NCBI RefSeq assembly: GCF_044769865.1
Contig: NZ_JBIZWA010000001.1
Coordinates: 1,674,001-1,738,000 of the forward strand
DNA: 64,000 nucleotides
Reading direction: 5' to 3'
DNA from: Homoserinimonas sp044769865
Lineage (GTDB): Bacteria; Actinomycetota; Actinomycetes; Actinomycetales; Microbacteriaceae
The translations under genes were made by a program, and so were the position numbers. Positions 34,390-42,978 of the stretch are shown here, one piece after another (the first letter of the stretch is position 1; every line of letters begins with the position of its first letter). The notes below the pieces were generated by a model. It made no database searches and had not been told where the DNA came from. It saw nothing but the letters and a program-made list of their open reading frames with translations.

Positions 34390-35415
34390 ATGATCGCACG
34401 TCGTTCACCCCGAATGAAGTGGATCGCCCTGATGGCCGCCCCAGCATTGCTGCTGGTCGGCTGCGCGGGCGACTCGGGCGGAGAGGGTGGTGCCGAGGGC
34501 GGCACCATGGAGCTCACGCTCGCTCACAGCTACAACCCCGACCAGCCGCAGGACCGCTGCGGCGCGGCCGTCATCAAGGAGGAGGTCGAGAAGGCTGACG
34601 TGGGCCTCACGATCGAGCTCTTCGGTTCGAGCCAGCTCGGTGGTGACGCTGACCGCATCGCCTCCGTCGCCTCGGGTGACATCGACATCGACATCCAGGG
34701 CGCCTCGGCGCTCGGTGCGGTGTACGAGCCCATCTCGGTGCTCGACGCGGCCTACGCGTTCGATGACGCAGCCCACCTCGCGGAGTTCATGGACAGCGAT
34801 GCCTCCGACAAGGTGATCGAGGGCTTCGCGGATGCCGCTGGCGTCTACACGCTCGGTGCCTGGTCGGCCGGTGCTCGCCACTTCACGGCGAACTCGCCCA
34901 TCCGCACGCCGGAAGACCTTGAGGGCATGCGCATCCGCTTCCCCGGTTCGCCCCAGTTCCTCATGAACGCGAAGGCGCTCGGAGCGACGGCGACCGAGGT
35001 CGCATACGAGGAGCTCTACCTCGCGCTGCAGCAGGGCACGGTGGAGGGCCAGGAGAACCCCATCACCAACATCAAGTCGCAGAACCTGGCCGAGGTGCAG
35101 GACTACCTGAGCCTGAGCGCCCACCAGCTCAACACCAACCTGGTGATCATGAGCCAGAAGTGGAACGACCTCAGCGAGGAGCAGCAGGAGGCCCTGACCG
35201 ACGCGGTTGAGGTCGCGGTCGACGAGGTCACCGCCTGCGTCGCCGAGGACGAGGAAGCGACGATCGAGGAGTGGCGCACGGGCGGCGACTGGGAGGTCAT
35301 CGACGACGTTGACGTCGACGCGTTCCAGACCAAGGCCGTCGCCTACCTCGAGGAGACCCTCGAGGGCGAGTCGCTCGAGGTCTTCGAGGCGATCCGCTCC
35401 ACCTCCTCCAAGTAA
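34390..35415 (+). CDS. TRAP transporter substrate-binding protein (DctP family)
   Basis: A 341-residue lipoprotein. The lipobox LLVGC (Cys near residue 25) is followed by a Gly/Glu linker and the DctP fold, with LTLAHSYNPDQP at the start, the conserved Arg segment LEGMRIRFPGSPQF that pairs with the substrate carboxylate, and GTVEGQENPITNI. In Gram-positive bacteria it is tethered to the membrane and delivers substrate to the DctQ/DctM subunits encoded just upstream. It starts at ATG 34390, 14 bases after the dehydrogenase stop, with GAGAGGA upstream. Confidence 0.92.
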   Translation: MIARRSPRMKWIALMAAPALLLVGCAGDSGGEGGAEGGTMELTLAHSYNPDQPQDRCGAAVIKEEVEKADVGLTIELFGSSQLGGDADRIASVASGDIDIDIQGASALGAVYEPISVLDAAYAFDDAAHLAEFMDSDASDKVIEGFADAAGVYTLGAWSAGARHFTANSPIRTPEDLEGMRIRFPGSPQFLMNAKALGATATEVAYEELYLALQQGTVEGQENPITNIKSQNLAEVQDYLSLSAHQLNTNLVIMSQKWNDLSEEQQEALTDAVEVAVDEVTACVAEDEEATIEEWRTGGDWEVIDDVDVDAFQTKAVAYLEETLEGESLEVFEAIRSTSSK

Positions 35416-35429
35416 CAACAGCGGCAACG

Positions 35430-36407
35430 ATGACGGTGCGCACGGTTCCGACGTTCACCGGTGAGGTGATGCCGCAGCAGCTCGGCATGACACTCATCCA
35501 CGAGCACGTGTTCGTGATGCACCCCGAACTCGATGTGAACCTGCCCCATCCCGAATGGGATGAGGAGCAGGCCATCGAGCGGGCCGTCGCAGGGTTCGAG
35601 CGCCTCCATGCGCTCGACGTGCGCACCGTCGTCGACCTCACCGTGCTCGGCCTCGGCCGAGACGTTGAGCGGGTGCGGCGGGTTGCCGAGCGTTCGCCCG
35701 TGCAACTCGTTGCCTCCACCGGCTACTACACGAGTGACGTGCTGCCGCACTTCTTCCGCACGCACGGTCCCGGCTCCCTCGTCGGCGGCGAGGACCCCCT
35801 CGTGGAGCTGTTCGTCGGCGACATCGAGCGCGGCATCGCGGGCACGGGCATCCGCGCCGGCATGCTCAAGGTGGCCTCGGATGCCGAGGGCATCACGCCG
35901 GACGTCGCGCGCGTCTTCCGCGCGGCGGCCATCGCGCACGAGCAGACGGGCGTGCCCATCACGACCCACTCGCACGCACCGTCGCGAGGGGGACTCGAGC
36001 AGCAGGACCTGCTCGAGCGGCTCGGTGTGCCGCTCGACCGCGTCGTGATCGGCCACAGCGGCGATTCCGAGGATCTCGACTACCTGCGCGAGCTGGCCGC
36101 ACGCGGCTCCTTCCTTGGCTTCGACCGCTTTGGAATGGAGCACATGGGTTCGGATGAGACGCGCATCCGCAATCTCCTCGCCCTGATCGAGGAGGGCTAC
36201 ACGCGGCAAATCGTCGTGTCGCACGACGCCGCGTTCTTCAGTCGGGTGACCCCGCCCTCCTGGCGTGCCGCCACCACCCCGAACTGGCACATGGAGCACC
36301 TGTCGCGCACGGTGCTTCCCCGACTTCGGTCGGAGGGTCTCGACGACGCGACGATCGAGCAGCTCATGACCGACAACCCTCGGCGCGCACTCTGCGGCGA
36401 CGATTAG
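35430..36407 (+). CDS. phosphotriesterase-family metal-dependent hydrolase (lactonase-like)
   Basis: A 325-residue amidohydrolase-superfamily protein with the binuclear metal site typical of phosphotriesterase-like lactonases: HEH (IHEHVF), the carbamylated Lys in AGMLKVASD, His in THSHA, His in GHSGD and Asp in VSHDAAF. Its position between the TRAP binding protein and the TetR regulator suggests a catabolic substrate linked to the imported compound, for instance a sugar-acid or cyclitol lactone. Phosphotriester hydrolysis need not be its natural activity. No other lactonase is in the operon. Confidence 0.85.
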   Translation: MTVRTVPTFTGEVMPQQLGMTLIHEHVFVMHPELDVNLPHPEWDEEQAIERAVAGFERLHALDVRTVVDLTVLGLGRDVERVRRVAERSPVQLVASTGYYTSDVLPHFFRTHGPGSLVGGEDPLVELFVGDIERGIAGTGIRAGMLKVASDAEGITPDVARVFRAAAIAHEQTGVPITTHSHAPSRGGLEQQDLLERLGVPLDRVVIGHSGDSEDLDYLRELAARGSFLGFDRFGMEHMGSDETRIRNLLALIEEGYTRQIVVSHDAAFFSRVTPPSWRAATTPNWHMEHLSRTVLPRLRSEGLDDATIEQLMTDNPRRALCGDD

Positions 36408-36460
36408 ACGCGACCCCCTGCCTGCCGGGCTGGGAAGTCCCTGAGAACTATGGTGAAACC

Positions 36461-37093
36461 GTGACCGAAGCTCCTGTGCGCCGCCGAGATCGAGAGCGCA
36501 CGCGTTCCGAGTTGCTGCGCGTGGCCACTGAGGCGTTCGCCGAGTTCGGTTACGACGGCACGAAGGTCGACGAGATCGCCGAGCGCACGCACACGACGAA
36601 GCGGATGATCTACTACTACTTCGGGAGCAAGGAGAAGCTCTACATCGCGGTGCTCGAGAACGCGTACCGCGGCATTCGCGAGGCGGAGCAGTCGCAGCAC
36701 GTCGGCGACCTCGAACCGGTCGAGGCGGTGCGGCGCATCGCCGAGCTCACCTACGATCACCACCGCAACCACACCGACTTCATTCGGCTGGTCTCGATCG
36801 AGAACATCAATCACGGCCGCTTCATTCGCCGCCTGGACTCGCTGCGAGAGCTCAACCAGCCGGCGCTCGGCCTGCTCGAGGATGTGCTCGAGCGAGGGAG
36901 GCTCGACGGGAGCCTGCGCTCCGACGTCGATTCAATCGACGTGCACCTCATGATCAGCTCGTACTGCTTTTTCCAGGTCGCGAACCAGCACACCTTTGGC
37001 TATCTCTTCGAGCGCGACCTCATGGCCGAGGATCGACGCGACCATTACCGCGATCTCATCGGGGATGTGGTCGTCGCCTGGCTTTCGCGCTAG
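36461..37093 (+). CDS. TetR-family transcriptional regulator of the catabolic operon
   Basis: A 210-residue repressor. The HTH is at about residues 14-60 (RSELLRVATEAFAEFGYDG, then VDEIAERTHTTKRMIYYYF). The C-terminal region resembles regulators of aromatic or quinate-type pathways, with YDHHRNHTDFIRLVSIEN. TATGGT lies six bases before GTG 36461, so it may also have its own leaderless promoter in addition to operon transcription. The two palindromes in the quiC-TRAP divergent region are its likely sites. Confidence 0.85.
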   Translation: MTEAPVRRRDRERTRSELLRVATEAFAEFGYDGTKVDEIAERTHTTKRMIYYYFGSKEKLYIAVLENAYRGIREAEQSQHVGDLEPVEAVRRIAELTYDHHRNHTDFIRLVSIENINHGRFIRRLDSLRELNQPALGLLEDVLERGRLDGSLRSDVDSIDVHLMISSYCFFQVANQHTFGYLFERDLMAEDRRDHYRDLIGDVVVAWLSR

Positions 37094-37119
37094 GCCCCGA
37101 TCCTGCTCCCGTCCTCGAA

Positions 37120-37294
37120 ATGGGGGACAACTTGGGGGACTCATTCGGATGCCACCGCGGCTTCGTTAGGAGATCTGTACCGCAGTTGCGCCCCAATATG
37201 GGGCACATCCGGTATATCTGTACCCCGATTGGCTTGAACGGCGTACCCCGATCGACCTAGAGTCGACCCAACGCCGAAAGGCGCTACGGGGTAC
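37120..37294 (+). promoter_or_regulatory. dense control region ahead of the CAP-like gene
   Basis: In order: a direct repeat TGGGGGAC-aact-TGGGGGAC (37121-37140), CTGTACCGC (37175-37183), GCCCC-aatat-GGGGC (about 37190-37204), CTGTACCCCG (37218-37227), GTACCCCGAT (37243-37252) and CGGGGTAC (37287-37294). A promoter TTGAAC (37234-37239)-18 bp-TAGAGT (37258-37263) fits between them, so half-sites fall upstream of -35, inside the spacer and just past the start. The first two GTACCCC words are 23 bp apart. Confidence 0.6.
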
Positions 37295-37323
37295 AACTGA
37301 GATACCAGCGAGGGGAGCAGCGC

Positions 37324-38142
37324 ATGAAGCGTTCAGCGCTCCTCGTCGCCGCCTTCAGCGTCATCATGACGGTTGCCCTTCCCTTCGTTGGCGGTGGCGG
37401 CCCGTCCCTCTTCTCAGCGACGCGCGCGGAAGCCGACCAGACGCAGGTCCCCACCTTCGCCTCAGACCCCGCAGCCGTCGCCGAATCGCCAGCGACGGAT
37501 GCCCGCCCGCTCGTCGCCGCGCGTCCCGCCGCAGAGCTCGCGAGCGACACGGAGCACCTCGCGCAGCGCCCCATCCCCGCCGTCGCGGCCGTCGAGACGG
37601 CCGAGCGCCGCACCGCGGTCGAGGCGGTTGGGCTCGCCTGCCCGACTGCGGCCGGGGGCACCGCCGCAACGGCGCCCGCGCGCACCGCGGGCGGCGGCGT
37701 CATCACGGGCACCACAACGGCCGACCTCGCCGCCTTCGCGGCGCAGTACAACGCGATCCGCATCGCCAACTGCCTCCAGCCCGTGCCCTCCGAGAACTTC
37801 CGCTACGACTCCTGCATGGAGGACCGACTCGTCTGGATGGCCGAGGACCCGAGCGACGACCCGCTGAGCGCCTGGGGTCACATGGGGTCTGTGCGCAGCG
37901 ACGGCGTGCCGAGCGTCGGCTGCGACGGCAACCTCGCGGGCGGCAGCGGCGACACCGGTGCATCCGTCGCCGACAAGTGGTGGAGCTCGGGAGCCCACCG
38001 CGCCTCGCTCTACAAGCCCGGCTACGAGGGGGCGATCGCGGGCGTGTGTGTCTACTTCGCGGCGACCCACGGCGGCGTTGGCGCGACCTTCAACGAGGCG
38101 CCCAACTTCATGCGTGCCGCGGCCCGCTGGGGCGGATGCTGA
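37324..38142 (+). CDS. secreted CAP/SCP-like protein
   Basis: A 272-residue exported protein: a signal peptide (ALLVAAFSVIMTVALPFVGG) with likely cleavage near ATRAEA, an Ala/Pro-rich low-complexity linker up to about residue 130, and a cysteine-containing domain resembling the CAP superfamily (FAAQYNAIRIANCLQPVP, then GHMGSV and WWSSGAHRASLYKPGY). CAP domains occur in secreted proteins across life with diverse roles. The family match is from pattern only, and one or two canonical metal-binding residues cannot be confirmed. The upstream region carries the densest cluster of GTACCCC words in the window. Confidence 0.7.
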   Translation: MKRSALLVAAFSVIMTVALPFVGGGGPSLFSATRAEADQTQVPTFASDPAAVAESPATDARPLVAARPAAELASDTEHLAQRPIPAVAAVETAERRTAVEAVGLACPTAAGGTAATAPARTAGGGVITGTTTADLAAFAAQYNAIRIANCLQPVPSENFRYDSCMEDRLVWMAEDPSDDPLSAWGHMGSVRSDGVPSVGCDGNLAGGSGDTGASVADKWWSSGAHRASLYKPGYEGAIAGVCVYFAATHGGVGATFNEAPNFMRAAARWGGC

Positions 38143-38192
38143 GCCGGTAGCCTTGCGTCGAGCTCCATGGCGGAGCACGAAGGAGCGATCGG

Positions 38193-39197
38193 ATGTCACT
38201 GCGCTGGGGAATCCTCGGACCGGGTGGTATCGCCCGCGCCCAGACCCGCGACCTGCTCGCCAACCGTTTCACGGTCACGGCCGTCGGCTCCCGACGGCTC
38301 GACTCGGCCCAGGCCTTTGCCGCTGAATTCGGTATTCCTGCCGCGCACGGTTCCTACGCCGAGCTGGTCGCGGACCCCGAGGTCGACGTCGTCTACATTG
38401 CGACGCCGCACCCGTTCCATGTCTCAGCCGCGCTGCTCGCGCTCGAGGCAGGCAAGCACGTGCTCGTCGAGAAGCCCTTCACGGTGACGGCGGCGGATGC
38501 CCGTGCCGTCGTCGACCTCGCACGGGAGCGTGGTCTCGTCGTGCTCGAGGCCATGTGGACGCGCTTCCTGCCCCACATGGTGCGCATCCGTCAGAGCATC
38601 GCGGCCGGCGAGCTGGGAGAGATCACGACCCTCATCGCCGACCACAACCAGTTGCTGCCCTCCGACCCGGCGCACCGGCTGCAGGACCCGGCCCTCGGCG
38701 GTGGTGCGCTCCTGGACCTTGGCATCTACCCCGTCTCGTTCGCGCACGACCTCTTCGGCACGCCGACCGGTGTGCACGCGAGCGCGACCTTCACGCCGAC
38801 GGGCGTCGATCGCCAGACGGCAGTCGTGCTGGAATTCGAGGGCGACCGTCGCGCCGTGCTCCACACGGCCCTCGACACGCTCGGCCCCAACACGGCATCG
38901 GTGATCGGCACGCTCGGGCGCATCGAGATCGACTCCGTCTGGTACACGCCGACGAGCTTCACCCGCTACGACAGCGGGGGCGCGGTGGTCGAGCGCCATG
39001 AGGCGGGCCAGGGGGATCACTCGGCTCCCGGCAGTCGCGGAATGCAGTGGCAGGCATGGGAACTCGAGCGGCTGGTGGCCGAGGGCCGCACGGAATCCGA
39101 GCTGCTCAGCCCGGATGAGTCTGTGCAGATCATGCAGACACTCGACACCATCCGCGAGCGGATCGGGCTCCGATACCCCATGGATGCCGACGGATAG
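38193..39197 (+). CDS. Gfo/Idh/MocA-family oxidoreductase
   Basis: A 334-residue NAD(P)-dependent dehydrogenase. The N-terminal Rossmann fold opens with RWGILGPGGIARAQTRDLL, and the diagnostic EKP motif is in HVLVEKPFTV. The C-terminal beta-sheet domain carries LGGGALLDLGIYPVSF, with the Gly/Asp/His-region of the active site. GGAG is a few bases from ATG 38193. The substrate, probably a sugar, inositol or trans-dihydrodiol-like compound, cannot be deduced. It is not in an obvious operon. Confidence 0.9.
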   Translation: MSLRWGILGPGGIARAQTRDLLANRFTVTAVGSRRLDSAQAFAAEFGIPAAHGSYAELVADPEVDVVYIATPHPFHVSAALLALEAGKHVLVEKPFTVTAADARAVVDLARERGLVVLEAMWTRFLPHMVRIRQSIAAGELGEITTLIADHNQLLPSDPAHRLQDPALGGGALLDLGIYPVSFAHDLFGTPTGVHASATFTPTGVDRQTAVVLEFEGDRRAVLHTALDTLGPNTASVIGTLGRIEIDSVWYTPTSFTRYDSGGAVVERHEAGQGDHSAPGSRGMQWQAWELERLVAEGRTESELLSPDESVQIMQTLDTIRERIGLRYPMDADG

Positions 39198-39239
39198 TCG
39201 GCATTCCCCCGAACGAGGGCCACCCACTACTATGAGCGG

Positions 39240-40826
39240 GTGATCGAGCAGGAGACGCCCCCGAGTCCCCGCCGCGAGGCCAGGCGCCGCGCGCCCTCGA
39301 GGGCACCCCTCGCGCAGGCCTCGTCGTGGTTCGCGGCCAGACCTCGCGCGGTTCTCGCGGTCGCCGCCGGCGTCGTCGTGGCGGCCATGGGCACGGGCGC
39401 TGTCGCGGCCGGTGCCACCTCGGCTCGCACGCCCGCAGCGTCGATCGCGGTGCAGGCAGAGGCGCCCGAGGCCCGGGTCGTCCCTGAGCTTGCCGCCGCG
39501 CCCGTCAAGGCGCGCACCTGCGCCGTCGATACGAGCGATCCGGCGTTCGCGAGGCTCGGGGCATCCGTGATCAACGTCACGACGGGCGAGCAGCTCCTCA
39601 GCCGCGGCGGGGATGAGCCCGCGGCATCCGCTGCCCTTCACAAACTGCACACGGCTGCCGTCGCCCTCAAGACCCTCGGCCCCGATACCCGACTCGCCAC
39701 ACGCGTCTATGAGGGCAGCATCAAGGGCAGCGTCGTGATCGTCGGCGGGGGAGACCCCACCCTCAGCGCGCTGCCCGAAGGTGTCGAGGGCGTCTACCCG
39801 GGCGCACCTCGTATGAGCGACCTGGCCAGCCAGACGCGGGCCTCCCTCGACCGGCTCTATCCGGGCGAGCCGCGGCGCGGTGGCTGGTTCGACCGCCGCG
39901 ACGACGATGAGGAGGAGGAGCCGGCCGAAGAGGGCGGAGAGGAACGGCGCGACATCTGGGACCTCCTGGATCGCGAGCGGGAACCGGACTGGGAGGTGAC
40001 CCAGGTCGTCATCGATGCCGGCATGTGGGCGCACGGCGACAAGTGGGATGCCACCTGGCCAGCCGCAGACTCCGGCGAACAGGCGAACATCCTGCCACTG
40101 ATGGTCGACGGCGATCGCACCGACCCGGCCATCGTCGCGAGCGCGCGCACGGGCGACCCTGTCGGCACCGCGACCGCCGCGTTCATCGGTGCGCTGGGAC
40201 TATCAGCTGCGCCCGAGGTCATCCACGGCGGGGCAATCACCGACCGGCCGCTCCTCGCCGAGGTGTACTCACAGCCCGTCTCCGTGCTCGTGCAACAGAT
40301 GCTGCTGCTCGACGACAACACCCTCGCCGACATGCTCGCTCGGCTCTCCTCGAAGGCGATCGGTGGCGACGGTTCGGCCGCCTCGCTGCAGCAGCTCTAT
40401 GAGTCGGCTCTCCTCGACCACGAGATTCCGAGTGACGGCTTCGTCGCCAAGGACGGCTCCGGCCTCAGCGTCGAGAGCGCAGCGCACCCCACGCAGACCG
40501 CGCGGCTCCTCGCCGTCATCGCCTCGGGCTTTCCCGGTCTCGAACCCGTCCACGCGGCGCTCCCCGTCGCGGGGGTGTCCGGGCCAATGGCGCACCGCTT
40601 CAGTGGCGAACTCTCGGCCGTGCATTCCGCATTCGGCGGGGTCGGAAGCGCGGGCGACGCGGCAACGACGCTCGGCGGCATCCTGACGGCAGCCGACGGC
40701 ACGGTGCTCGCACTCGCGCTGCAGTCGACGGGGGAGGTCTCGAGCGCCACGAGCGTCGCGCTCGAGAGCTTCGTCGCCGAGATTCATGCCTGCGGCGACA
40801 ACCTCGCCGACGTGGCGGCGCCCTAG
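39240..40826 (+). CDS. PBP4/DacB-like protein with all three active-site motifs lost
   Basis: A 528-residue, membrane-anchored homologue of D-Ala-D-Ala carboxypeptidase PBP4: a basic N-terminus, a hydrophobic helix at about 36-60, then the peptidase S13 scaffold (KLHTAAVALKTLGPDTRLAT; VVIVGGGDPTLSAL; KDGSGLS). In the usual SxxK position the sequence is A132-L-H-K135. The SxN motif is D358-D-N. The KTG strand reads HSAFGGVGSAG. The catalytic Ser, the second Ser and KTG are therefore all absent, and the protein should be a non-enzymatic scaffold or binder. A 35-residue acidic insert (DDDEEEEPAEEGGEE) lies at about 222-240. TACTAT six bases before GTG 39240 supports a leaderless start. Confidence 0.82.
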   Translation: MIEQETPPSPRREARRRAPSRAPLAQASSWFAARPRAVLAVAAGVVVAAMGTGAVAAGATSARTPAASIAVQAEAPEARVVPELAAAPVKARTCAVDTSDPAFARLGASVINVTTGEQLLSRGGDEPAASAALHKLHTAAVALKTLGPDTRLATRVYEGSIKGSVVIVGGGDPTLSALPEGVEGVYPGAPRMSDLASQTRASLDRLYPGEPRRGGWFDRRDDDEEEEPAEEGGEERRDIWDLLDREREPDWEVTQVVIDAGMWAHGDKWDATWPAADSGEQANILPLMVDGDRTDPAIVASARTGDPVGTATAAFIGALGLSAAPEVIHGGAITDRPLLAEVYSQPVSVLVQQMLLLDDNTLADMLARLSSKAIGGDGSAASLQQLYESALLDHEIPSDGFVAKDGSGLSVESAAHPTQTARLLAVIASGFPGLEPVHAALPVAGVSGPMAHRFSGELSAVHSAFGGVGSAGDAATTLGGILTAADGTVLALALQSTGEVSSATSVALESFVAEIHACGDNLADVAAP

Positions 40827-40857
40827 CTCGGCGCTGCGAACGCAATAGGATAGCGGT

Positions 40858-41436
40858 ATGTCCCGCGCTCTGTTCATCATCGACGTGCAGAATGACTTCA
40901 CCGAGGGCGGAGCCCTCGGGGTCGACGGAGGAACGGCCGTCGCGCAGGGCATCACCCGCTTCCTCGCGGCGCACGGCGAGCGCTACTCCGAGGTCTTCGC
41001 ATCCCGCGACTGGCATGACGCCGAGGGCGACAACGGCGGCCACTTCGCCCTTGAAGCGGCGCCCGACTTCATCACGACGTGGCCCGTGCACTGTGTTGCA
41101 GGCACGCCCGGCGCTGAGTATCACCCCGAGCTCGACACGAGTGCCGTCACGGTGCACGTGCGAAAGGGGCAGGGCGTGCCCGCCTATTCGATCTTCGAGG
41201 GAACGACGGATGCCGGTGAGACGGTTCCCGAGGCGCTCGCAGCCCGCGGCGTGACCGAGGTCGATGTCGCCGGCATCGCCACCGACCATTGCGTGCTCGC
41301 GTCGGCATCCGACGCTCTCAAGGCGGGTCTCGGCGTGACCGTCTTCACCGACCTCGTCGCGGGCGTGGCCCAGGAGCCGAGCGAGGCAGCGCTTGCCGAG
41401 CTGGAACGCGCCGGGGCGATCATCCGCACGTCCTGA
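40858..41436 (+). CDS. pncA: nicotinamidase / isochorismatase-family hydrolase
   Basis: A 192-residue cysteine hydrolase that converts nicotinamide to nicotinate in NAD salvage. The catalytic triad can be read: Asp in FIIDVQNDF, Lys in HVRKGQG and Cys in GIATDHCVLASA. Metal ligands are in SRDWH and the following histidines. TAGGAT lies six bases ahead of ATG 40858 (leaderless pattern). A 7-bp hairpin follows the stop. Confidence 0.92.
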   Translation: MSRALFIIDVQNDFTEGGALGVDGGTAVAQGITRFLAAHGERYSEVFASRDWHDAEGDNGGHFALEAAPDFITTWPVHCVAGTPGAEYHPELDTSAVTVHVRKGQGVPAYSIFEGTTDAGETVPEALAARGVTEVDVAGIATDHCVLASASDALKAGLGVTVFTDLVAGVAQEPSEAALAELERAGAIIRTS

Positions 41437-41442
41437 ACACTC

Positions 41443-41462
41443 GCGAAGCACTACGGCTTCGC
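41443..41462 (+). terminator. hairpin after pncA
   Basis: GCGAAGC (41443-41449) and GCTTCGC (41456-41462) form a perfect 7-bp stem with an ACTACG loop, starting six bases after the stop codon and separating pncA from the scoAB unit. Confidence 0.65.
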
Positions 41463-41515
41463 ACAGAACCACCAGAAGGTTGACGCCGTCTCGGCGCCAG
41501 AAAGGACCACAACCG

Positions 41516-42298
41516 ATGGACAAGACCTGCGCCTCCGCCGCGGAGGCCGTCTCCCGCATCACCGAGGGCTCGTCCCTCGCGGTGGGCGGGTTCGGCCTCG
41601 TCGGCGTTCCCATGGCCCTCATCACCGCCCTGCGCGACCAGGGCACGGGCGGCCTCGAGGTCGTCTCCAACAACTGTGGGGTCGACGGCTGGGGGCTCGG
41701 CGAGCTCCTCAGCAACAAGCGCATCCGTCGCGTCATCGCGTCGTACATCGGTGAGAACAAGGAGTTCGGCCGCCAGTACCTGAGCGGCGAGATCGAGGTC
41801 GAGCTGACCCCGCAGGGCACCCTCGCCGAGCGGCTTCGCGCCGGCGGTGCTGGCATCCCCGCCTTCTTCACGGCGACGGGCGTCGGCACGATGGTGTCTG
41901 AGGGTGGCATGCCCTGGCGCTATGACGCCGAGGGCAACGTCACCACGGAGTCACCCGCCAAGGAGGTGCGCACCTTCGACTCGCTCGGCACGGAGCGTGA
42001 GTACGTGCTCGAGAAGGGCATCCGCACCGACTTCGCGCTCGTGCGCGCCGCAAAGGGCGACCGCCACGGCAACCTCGTCTTCGAGAAGTCGACGCGCAAC
42101 TTCAACCCGCTCGCCGCGATGGCGGGCCGCGTGACGATCGCAGAGGTCGACGAGCTGGTCGAGCCGGGCGAGATCGACCCCGATGAGGTGCACCTCTCGG
42201 GCATCTTCGTCGACCACATCGTGCAGCTCACGCCGGAGCAGGCCAACGACCTGCCCATCGAGAAGGTCACCGTGCGCGACCGCCAGGAGGAGAACTGA
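41516..42298 (+). CDS. scoA: 3-oxoacid CoA-transferase subunit A
   Basis: A 260-residue alpha subunit of a family I CoA-transferase (succinyl-CoA:acetoacetate type). The CoA-binding glycine loop VGGFGLVGVPMALI and GIPAFFTATGVGTMV are diagnostic. The partner beta subunit follows two bases after the stop, so together they activate acetoacetate for cleavage by thiolase. 3-Oxoadipate CoA-transferase is a related possibility, but the neighbouring thiolases and acyl-CoA genes favour ketone-body/fatty-acid metabolism. Start ATG 41516 follows AAAGGACC. Confidence 0.9.
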   Translation: MDKTCASAAEAVSRITEGSSLAVGGFGLVGVPMALITALRDQGTGGLEVVSNNCGVDGWGLGELLSNKRIRRVIASYIGENKEFGRQYLSGEIEVELTPQGTLAERLRAGGAGIPAFFTATGVGTMVSEGGMPWRYDAEGNVTTESPAKEVRTFDSLGTEREYVLEKGIRTDFALVRAAKGDRHGNLVFEKSTRNFNPLAAMAGRVTIAEVDELVEPGEIDPDEVHLSGIFVDHIVQLTPEQANDLPIEKVTVRDRQEEN

Positions 42299-42300
42299 TC

Positions 42301-42978
42301 ATGGCATCCGAGCTCAAGAAACTCAGCCGCGACCAGATGGCGTTCCGCGCCTCGCTCGAGCTTGAGGACGGCATGTACGTCAACCTCGGCATCGGCATGC
42401 CGACGCTCATTCCCAACCACCTCCCGGCCGACAAGACGATCATCCTGCACTCGGAGAACGGCATCCTCGGCACGGGCCCCTACCCCTGGCGTGGTGAGGA
42501 GGACCCCAAGCTCATCAATGCGGGCAAGGAGACGGTCACGACCCTCCCCGGAGCCTCCTTCTTCGACTCTGCGCAGAGCTTCGCGATGATCCGCGGTGGC
42601 CACATCAATGCCGCCGTGCTCGGTTCCATGCAGGTCGCGGAGAACGGCGACATCGCCAACTGGGCCGTGCCGGGCAAGATGGTCAAGGGCATGGGCGGCG
42701 CGATGGACCTCGTCAATGGTGCCGACCGCGTGATCGTGCTCATGGAGCACGTCGCGAAGGACGGCAGCCCCAAGGTCGTCGAGCGCTGCTCCCTGCCGCT
42801 CACGGGCAAGGGCTGCGTCGAGCGCATCATCACCGACATGGCGGTCATCGACGTGACACCTGAGGGCCTCGTGCTTCGCGAGGTCGCCCCCGGCATCACG
42901 GTCGATGAGGTCGTCGCGGCGACCGGTGCGAAACTTGCTGTGCCGGAGGCGCCCGCGGTGATGCGCATCGCCGCATAA
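42301..42978 (+). CDS. scoB: 3-oxoacid CoA-transferase subunit B
   Basis: A 225-residue beta subunit. The catalytic glutamate sits in the motif SENGILGTGP, with the family pattern NLGIGMPTLIPN before it and GGHINAAVLGSMQV after it. It carries the covalent glutamyl-CoA intermediate, and the alpha subunit is encoded directly upstream. Its TAA stop overlaps the ATG of the VOC gene (TAATG). Confidence 0.92.
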   Translation: MASELKKLSRDQMAFRASLELEDGMYVNLGIGMPTLIPNHLPADKTIILHSENGILGTGPYPWRGEEDPKLINAGKETVTTLPGASFFDSAQSFAMIRGGHINAAVLGSMQVAENGDIANWAVPGKMVKGMGGAMDLVNGADRVIVLMEHVAKDGSPKVVERCSLPLTGKGCVERIITDMAVIDVTPEGLVLREVAPGITVDEVVAATGAKLAVPEAPAVMRIAA

